NCBI GenBank assembly: GCA_036660615.1
Contig: JAVXAG010000072.1
Coordinates: 1-9,488, forward strand
Length of the DNA stretch: 9,488 bases
Direction: 5' to 3'
From: JAVXAG01 sp036660615
Lineage (GTDB): Bacteria > Bacillota > Clostridia > Peptostreptococcales > Anaerovoracaceae
Part shown: positions 5,109-9,488 of the stretch, in pieces
Numbering within the stretch: position 1 is the stretch's first letter
Layout: the number at the start of each line of letters is the position of its first letter
Made by a program: the position numbers and the translations under genes
Notes under the pieces: generated by a model
Told to the model about the DNA's origin: nothing
The model's input: only the letters and a program-made list of their open reading frames with translations
The model's database searches: none

Positions 5109-6473
5109 ATGTTGTTTTCAAGCGTAAGCTTTATTTATATTTTCTTGCCCCTAGTGCTACTTACATATTTTATAGCACCGGTTTGGACAAGAAATTTCGT
5201 ATTACTGGCCTTCAGTTTAGTTTTTTATTTTCTCGGAGAACCAGTATACACATTATTATTAATTTTTTCTGCGGTTTCAAACTATCTGTATAGTTTGTAC
5301 ATAGATAAACATAGGGGGACTATGAAGGCAAAGACAGTGATGATAGCATCTATTGTTGTAAACCTTGGAATCCTATGCTTCTTCAAATACGCAGATTTCT
5401 TCGTCGATAGCATTGCATTGCCAATTGGAATAAGTTTCTTTACATTCCAGACCATGAGCTACACTATTGACGTTTATAGAGGCGATGTAAAAGTAGAACG
5501 AAGTCTAATAAACCTATCTACGTATGTGTGCCTTTTCCCCCAATTGATTGCAGGACCAATCGTAAGATTTTCAGATATCTCAGCGGAGATGCACAATAGA
5601 AAATCAACATTAGAAATGATATCCAGTGGTATTAGGCGATTTGTACTTGGACTTGGTAAAAAGGTCTTGATTGCCAATGCAATCGGTGAACTTTGCCAGG
5701 CATATGCAAACACAGATGACAAGTCGGTATTGTTTGTTTGGGTATATGCAATAGCCTTTACTTTGCAAATGTATTTTGACTTTTCCGGATACAGCGATAT
5801 GGCAATAGGACTTGGAAAAATCTTTGGGTTTAACTTCCCAGAGAATTTTAACTATCCATATATTTCAAAATCAATTACTGAGTTTTGGAGGAGATGGCAT
5901 ATGACTCTTGGCGGATGGTTTAGAGACTATGTATACATTCCACTAGGCGGTAACAGAACCAGCAATGGGAAATGGGTAAGGAACGTATTTGTCGTATGGC
6001 TTTTGACAGGGTTATGGCATGGGGCGTATTTCAACTTTGCTATTTGGGGACTGATGTATGGAGTTATTCTTGTAGTGGAAAAGCTATTTCTTAACAAATA
6101 TCTGGACAAAGCACCTGCATTTGTTAGACATATATATGTAATGTTTTTTGTTATAGTAAGTTTTGTCATATTTAATGGAACTTCTATGGGACAAATTGCC
6201 TTTGACATAAAGGGAATGTTTGGACTTGGAGGGCTTCCAATGACAACGCCTCTAGCAATTTATTATCTAAAAAGTTATTTGGGACTATTTGTAATAGCAA
6301 TTATTGCGGCGACACCAGTACCAAAGCGAATAGCCGAGAAACTATCAGACAGTCAGCTAGGCGAGAAAATTATGGTTGTGGTTGAACCTCTTGTAGTTGC
6401 AGTAGTTTTAATAGCCGTTACAGCATATTTAGTAGATGGGTCATTTAACCCCTTCTTGTATTTTAGGTTTTAG
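5109..6473 (+). CDS. MBOAT family membrane-bound O-acyltransferase (AlgI/DltB-like)
   Basis: A 454-aa polytopic membrane protein of the AlgI/PatA type, which moves an acyl group, usually acetyl, across the membrane for O-acylation of an exported polymer. About ten or more hydrophobic segments are seen. Family landmarks are PIGISFFTFQTMSY (about 105-118), FPQLIAGPIVRF (143-154), FDFSGYSDMAIGLG (223-236), ITEFWRRWHMTLGGWFRDYV (256-275), YIPLGGNR, and the invariant histidine in GLWHGA, His304, taken as catalytic. Length fits the family. The start ATG has GGGAG six bases upstream. Its stop codon overlaps the AGGAGG of the next gene, so the two are probably translationally coupled. The acceptor is not encoded here: no glycosyltransferase, dltA/dltC or alginate gene is present, so an AlgI-like role in acetylating exopolysaccharide or a wall glycan is more likely than D-alanylation. 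Confidence 0.95.
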   Translation: MLFSSVSFIYIFLPLVLLTYFIAPVWTRNFVLLAFSLVFYFLGEPVYTLLLIFSAVSNYLYSLYIDKHRGTMKAKTVMIASIVVNLGILCFFKYADFFVDSIALPIGISFFTFQTMSYTIDVYRGDVKVERSLINLSTYVCLFPQLIAGPIVRFSDISAEMHNRKSTLEMISSGIRRFVLGLGKKVLIANAIGELCQAYANTDDKSVLFVWVYAIAFTLQMYFDFSGYSDMAIGLGKIFGFNFPENFNYPYISKSITEFWRRWHMTLGGWFRDYVYIPLGGNRTSNGKWVRNVFVVWLLTGLWHGAYFNFAIWGLMYGVILVVEKLFLNKYLDKAPAFVRHIYVMFFVIVSFVIFNGTSMGQIAFDIKGMFGLGGLPMTTPLAIYYLKSYLGLFVIAIIAATPVPKRIAEKLSDSQLGEKIMVVVEPLVVAVVLIAVTAYLVDGSFNPFLYFRF

Positions 6474-6484
6474 GAGGTGCTGGA

Positions 6485-7585
6485 ATGAACAAAATGAAAC
6501 AGATAATTACACTAGGTGTATTTCTTGCTATAATATTTGGATTTGCCCTAGGACATATTTTCCTTGCAGATAAGGAATTGTCAAAAACCGAAAGAAGACA
6601 ACTTGCCGAGTTCCCAGAGTTTTCTAGTGAAAGCTTGTTGGACAGTGAGTATTCAAATGAAGTTGAAACTTATTTGCTTGACCAATTTCCTATGCGTGAA
6701 AAGTTTAGAACTATCAAGTCAAACTTGAAGTTTAATGTGTTTATGCAAAAAGACAACAACAAAATTTACTTGGTCGATGACGGTGTATATAAATGGGAAG
6801 ATAAACTAGACGAGAAGCAGATTATGTATTTTGCAAAGAAGATAAATGAAGTATGTAACACTTATTTCAAAGATAACAATATTTTTTATACAGTTGTACC
6901 GGACAAAAACTATTTTGTTGCAGAGAAAAATGGCTATCCGGCCTTTGACTATGACAAGATGATGACGTTGGTAAATGATAATGTAAAAAAAGCAAAGTAT
7001 ATAGATATATTTGATTCCCTAAAAATTGACGACTATTACAGAACTGATGCTCACTGGAAGCAAGAAAGCTTGGAGGGCGTGGTTTCAACCATAGGAAAAG
7101 CAATGGGGATTTCCGACAGACTATCCAAGTGGGACAGTTATTACCAAACTACACTTTCACCTTTTTATGGAGTATATAGTGGACAGTCGGCTGTAGATGT
7201 TAAACCGGACACAATAACATATTTGGAAAATGGCGTTACAAAGAATGGAGTGGTTACAGGCGCTGAGTTTAACGGAGAAGTTCCTGTTTATACACTGGAA
7301 GAATTTAAGTCTATGGACAGCTATGGGATTTTTCTTAAAGGAGCCCAAGCGGTTCTTGAGGTGAAAAACCCTAAGGCAAAGACCGACAAAGAGTTGATAA
7401 TTTTTAGAGATTCTTTCGGCAGCAGCATTTCTCCACTATTACTTTCGGCATATTCAAAGGTGACTTTAGTTGACTTACGATATATTGCCACAAATTTTGT
7501 TGGAGAATTTGTAGACATTAGTGACCAAGATGTGTTATTTTTATATAGTACGTCATTAATTAATAGTGGCTTACTGTTAAAATAA
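6485..7585 (+). CDS. DHHW / AlgJ-like extracytoplasmic protein, probable O-acetyltransferase partner
   Basis: A 366-aa protein with a single N-terminal transmembrane segment (about 7-27) that would anchor an extracytoplasmic domain of the AlgJ/AlgX/DHHW type, an SGNH-hydrolase-like fold. Motifs: RRQLAEFP (38-44) after the membrane anchor, as in the family; VVPDKNYF (137-144); the signature Asp188-Ala-His190-Trp191 (RTDAHW); and FRDSFGSS (307-314), where Ser310 is the expected nucleophile completing a Ser/His/Asp set. The end, DVLFLYSTSLINSGLLL, matches the usual C-terminus, so the protein looks complete. AGGAGG (6472-6477) lies seven bases before the ATG and overlaps the MBOAT stop codon. In known pairs the MBOAT protein delivers the acetyl group and the SGNH-type partner completes transfer to the polysaccharide; that division of labour is inferred here. 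Confidence 0.92.
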   Translation: MNKMKQIITLGVFLAIIFGFALGHIFLADKELSKTERRQLAEFPEFSSESLLDSEYSNEVETYLLDQFPMREKFRTIKSNLKFNVFMQKDNNKIYLVDDGVYKWEDKLDEKQIMYFAKKINEVCNTYFKDNNIFYTVVPDKNYFVAEKNGYPAFDYDKMMTLVNDNVKKAKYIDIFDSLKIDDYYRTDAHWKQESLEGVVSTIGKAMGISDRLSKWDSYYQTTLSPFYGVYSGQSAVDVKPDTITYLENGVTKNGVVTGAEFNGEVPVYTLEEFKSMDSYGIFLKGAQAVLEVKNPKAKTDKELIIFRDSFGSSISPLLLSAYSKVTLVDLRYIATNFVGEFVDISDQDVLFLYSTSLINSGLLLK

Positions 7586-7606
7586 TTAGCCGATATGGAG
7601 GAAAAA

Positions 7607-9160
7607 ATGAGTGTATTAGTAGTAGAAAACGTTAGTCATGGCTTTGGAGGCAGACAGATTTTGGAAGATGCTTCTTTTCGACTGAACAAGGGTGAACACG
7701 TTGGTTTGGTCGGAGCTAATGGGGAAGGGAAAACTACATTTTTAAATATAATAACAGGTTCTTTGATGCCTGATGAGGGCAATGTGAGCTGGTGCAACCA
7801 CATTACGGTTGGATACCTTGACCAGAGAACAACTCTTTCACAGGGTAAAACCATAAGGGAAGTTCTCAGGGAAGCATTTTCATATATGTACAATTTGGAA
7901 GCGGAGATGCTTGCCACTTATGAAAAAATGGGTGAAGCCACTCCAGAAGAATTAGAAACTATGATGGAAGATGTTGGAGAAATTCAGGATATTCTTGAAA
8001 CAGGAGGCTTTTATATAATAGACTCCAGAATTGAGGAGTATGCCAACGGCCTTGGCCTTGGTGACATCGGACTTGACAAAGATGTTTCGGAACTAAGTGG
8101 TGGACAGAGGACAAAGGTTCTTTTGACAAAGCTTTTATTAGAGAATCCAATGATTTTAATCTTGGACGAGCCTACTAACTTCCTCGACGAAAACCATGTA
8201 GAATGGCTAAAAAGATTTTTACAGAACTACGAAAACGCTTTTCTAATGGTGTCCCACGATGTGCCTTTCCTAAATGATGTTGTAAATGTAATTTATCATG
8301 TGGAGGAAGCGATTCTAACTAGGTACACTGGAACTTACGATGATTTTCAACGAATGTATGAGATAAAGAATAGACAACTAGAGCAGGCATACAAGAAACA
8401 ACAGAAGGAAATCGCTGGGCTTGAAGATTTTATTGCCAGAAACAAAGCTAGAATTGCCACGACAAATATGGCAAAGAGCAGACAGAAGAAGCTTGACAAA
8501 ATGGATATTATTGAGTTATCAAAAGAAAAACCCAAGCCTACATTTGGATTTGAGTATTCAAGAGCGCCTGGAAAGTATGTATTTGAAGCAAAGGATCTTG
8601 TTCTAGGTTACGATGAGCCGCTGACAAAGCCTCTAAACTTTCATATAGAAAGAGGCAAGAAGATTGCCATAAAAGGTGTCAACGGTCTTGGTAAATCTAC
8701 GTTGCTTAAGACTATGCTGGGAATTATCAAACCTATTTCCGGCGAAGCAAAACTGGACTACTACGCAGAACCTGCATATTTTGAACAGGAACACGCAGCA
8801 GGCTCAAAGACTGCACTGCAGGATTTTTGGGACGAGTTTCCATCGATGGACAATGGTGAAGCCAGGAGAGCCTTGGCAAAATGTGGTCTAACTAATGAGC
8901 ATATTGAAAGTCAAGTCAGGGTTCTAAGTGGTGGTGAAAATGCCAAGCTAAGACTTTGCAAGCTTATGCAAAAACCGATGAATCTTTTGGTTCTCGACGA
9001 GCCTACTAACCATCTGGACGTTGTAGCAAAGGAAGTTTTGAAGGAAGCAATAATCAAATTCAAAGGCACAGTCATTCTAGTAAGCCATGAACCTGAATTT
9101 TATCAGGGGGCGGTTACAGATGTATGGAATATAGAAGACTGGACCACAAAGATAGTGTAA
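7607..9160 (+). CDS. yfmM: ABC-F family ATPase, YfmM-like translation factor
   Basis: A 517-aa soluble twin-ATPase protein with no membrane segments, so not a transporter. Domain 1: Walker A GANGEGKTT (36-44), signature LSGGQ (163-167), Walker B with EPTNFLD (188-194), SHD (216-218). An inter-domain linker of about 90 aa (232-322), rich in Lys/Gln/Arg, would reach the tRNA/peptidyl-transferase region of the ribosome. Domain 2: GVNGLGKST (357-365), LSGGE (440-444), LDEPTNHLD (463-471), SHE (493-495). All catalytic residues are present. Sequence and length agree with B. subtilis YfmM as I remember it (about 518 aa). ABC-F proteins bind the ribosomal E site and relieve stalled or drug-bound ribosomes; whether this one gives antibiotic resistance cannot be told. 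The start is ATG 7607, five bases after GGAGG (7597-7601); the ATG at 7595 overlaps that site. It follows the DHHW gene by 21 bp, probably on the same transcript. Confidence 0.93.
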   Translation: MSVLVVENVSHGFGGRQILEDASFRLNKGEHVGLVGANGEGKTTFLNIITGSLMPDEGNVSWCNHITVGYLDQRTTLSQGKTIREVLREAFSYMYNLEAEMLATYEKMGEATPEELETMMEDVGEIQDILETGGFYIIDSRIEEYANGLGLGDIGLDKDVSELSGGQRTKVLLTKLLLENPMILILDEPTNFLDENHVEWLKRFLQNYENAFLMVSHDVPFLNDVVNVIYHVEEAILTRYTGTYDDFQRMYEIKNRQLEQAYKKQQKEIAGLEDFIARNKARIATTNMAKSRQKKLDKMDIIELSKEKPKPTFGFEYSRAPGKYVFEAKDLVLGYDEPLTKPLNFHIERGKKIAIKGVNGLGKSTLLKTMLGIIKPISGEAKLDYYAEPAYFEQEHAAGSKTALQDFWDEFPSMDNGEARRALAKCGLTNEHIESQVRVLSGGENAKLRLCKLMQKPMNLLVLDEPTNHLDVVAKEVLKEAIIKFKGTVILVSHEPEFYQGAVTDVWNIEDWTTKIV

Positions 9161-9175
9161 ACAGTAACGAATAAG

Positions 9176-9222
9176 AGACAAGTCTTTTTGGGGATATACC
9201 TCAAGTGAGATTTGTCTTTTTT
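9176..9222 (+). terminator. Strong intrinsic terminator of the MBOAT-DHHW-yfmM transcript
   Basis: AGACAAGTCT (9176-9185) pairs with AGATTTGTCT (9208-9217), ten pairs with one G-U. An inner stem TTGGGG/CCTCAA (9188-9193 with 9199-9204, loop ATATA) stacks inside. A run of T (9217-9222) follows. It lies 15 bases after the yfmM stop codon. Confidence 0.85.
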
Positions 9223-9236
9223 AATGCATTTTTTTA

Positions 9237-9273
9237 ACTATAAAGGACTTTCTGCTCCAGAAATATTTATAGT
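9237..9273. repeat. Compound inverted repeat (hairpin) of unknown role
   Basis: ACTATAAA (9237-9244) pairs with TTTATAGT (9266-9273); inside, TTTCTG (9249-9254) pairs with CAGAAA (9258-9263) around CTC. Both stems are perfect, with a small internal loop between them. Neither strand has a T-run behind it, so it is not a standard terminator. Confidence 0.5.
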
Positions 9274-9336
9274 CAAAATACCTTTATTGAGAGCGAAATA
9301 GTATAGAAATTACATTTTTTACTTAAAAAGTAACGG

Positions 9337-9360
9337 GAACTTGACAATTTTGTCAAGTTC
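9337..9360. repeat. Perfect 10-bp inverted repeat with 4-base loop
   Basis: GAACTTGACA (9337-9346) and TGTCAAGTTC (9351-9360) flank ATTT. Each arm contains TTGACA, one per strand, but no matching -10 box lies 16-18 bp on from either. It could be an operator or an RNA hairpin; no T-run follows directly on either strand. Confidence 0.55.
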
Positions 9361-9372
9361 AGCTGTTTGTTG

Positions 9373-9400
9373 TTGATTTAATTAATATTAGCAGTAAAAT
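9373..9400 (+). promoter_or_regulatory. Weak promoter candidate facing the right edge
   Basis: TTGATT (9373-9378, four of six) is followed after 16 bp by TAAAAT (9395-9400, five of six). Transcription would begin near 9407 and pass a hairpin made by CCC (9453-9455) with ACACT (9461-9465) and AGTGT (9468-9472) with GGG. In such AT-rich DNA a chance match is likely; the gene it would serve lies outside the window. Confidence 0.25.
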
Positions 9401-9488
9401 TAGGTAAGAAGAAAAAAGAAGAAAAAATATTGATTTTTTGCAAAAAAAGATACCCATACTACACTTTAGTGTGGGGACAAATCCATAG

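Larger units (their letters stand above)
9223..9488. other. Non-coding tail with several hairpins
   Basis: No convincing gene is seen in these 266 AT-rich bases. They hold a compound hairpin at 9237-9273, a perfect ten-pair dyad at 9337-9360, a poly-purine stretch at about 9404-9427 and a GC-capped hairpin at about 9453-9476 near the window edge. A leader or regulatory region of a gene beyond the right edge is possible. Confidence 0.6.

Noticed and set aside
5927..6208. 93-codon minus-strand frame inside the MBOAT gene
   Set aside because: The plus strand encodes conserved MBOAT motifs here; this is a shadow frame.
5109..6473. MBOAT gene as dltB of a D-alanylation operon
   Set aside because: No dltA, dltC or dltD is nearby, and the partner is a DHHW/AlgJ-like protein, which fits polysaccharide acetylation.
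7636..7917. 93-codon minus-strand frame inside the ABC-F gene
   Set aside because: It is opposite the Walker A region of a clear ABC-F protein and has no start signals.
7607..9160. ABC-F gene called as a specific antibiotic-resistance determinant
   Set aside because: The sequence fits the housekeeping YfmM-like group, and resistance cannot be read from the visible motifs.
9359..9487. A 42-codon open frame on the minus strand entering from the right edge
   Set aside because: It is mostly low-complexity Phe/Leu/Ile from poly-purine DNA, has no visible start in the window, and matches nothing I recognise. It could be a gene end, but there is no support.

Overview
The window is low-GC DNA with strong AGGAGG-type ribosome binding sites and TTG/GTG alternative starts. 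Its gene content (YlmH, DUF1836, a YfmM-type ABC-F protein, a clostridial MBOAT/DHHW pair) points to an anaerobic Firmicute of the class Clostridia, most likely a Lachnospiraceae relative. The taxonomic call is inference from gene families and base composition; there is no rRNA or tRNA gene to anchor it.

Left part (1-2105, all +): a complete tyrosine recombinase (70-912) is followed, two bases after its stop codon, by a 176-bp non-coding stretch. That stretch holds two 19-bp repeats, identical in inverted orientation (918-936 and 1042-1060), and each repeat is itself almost a palindrome. They enclose 105 bp carrying a TATAAT promoter element that points right, towards a 75-aa protein of unknown function (1089-1316) and ylmH (1347-2105). 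This is the layout of a recombinase-driven invertible promoter (phase-variation switch) and is the most interesting thing in the window. ylmH also has a possible promoter of its own just upstream, so the 75-aa protein may be the main switched gene.

Middle part (2086-4455): an AMP-forming acyl-CoA ligase gene on the minus strand converges on ylmH, and the two coding regions overlap by 20 bp. The ligase is divergent from a DUF1836 gene, probably an HTH regulator. Between them lie back-to-back promoters whose perfect TTGACA boxes form a 17-bp dyad, a good candidate operator for the DUF1836 protein acting on itself and on the ligase.

Right part (4503-9222, all +): a large hairpin precedes the gene of a small secreted protein (4555-5034). 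A good intrinsic terminator follows it, then a tight cluster of an MBOAT O-acyltransferase (5109-6473), a DHHW/AlgJ-like extracytoplasmic protein (6485-7585) and an ABC-F translation factor of the YfmM type (7607-9160), closed by a strong terminator. MBOAT plus DHHW is the standard pair for O-acetylating an exported or cell-wall polysaccharide; the small secreted protein may be a companion. The ABC-F gene looks like a passenger on that transcript.

The last 266 bases (9223-9488) hold no convincing gene. They contain three hairpins and a weak promoter candidate that may belong to a gene beyond the window. No tRNA, rRNA, CRISPR array or insertion sequence was seen.
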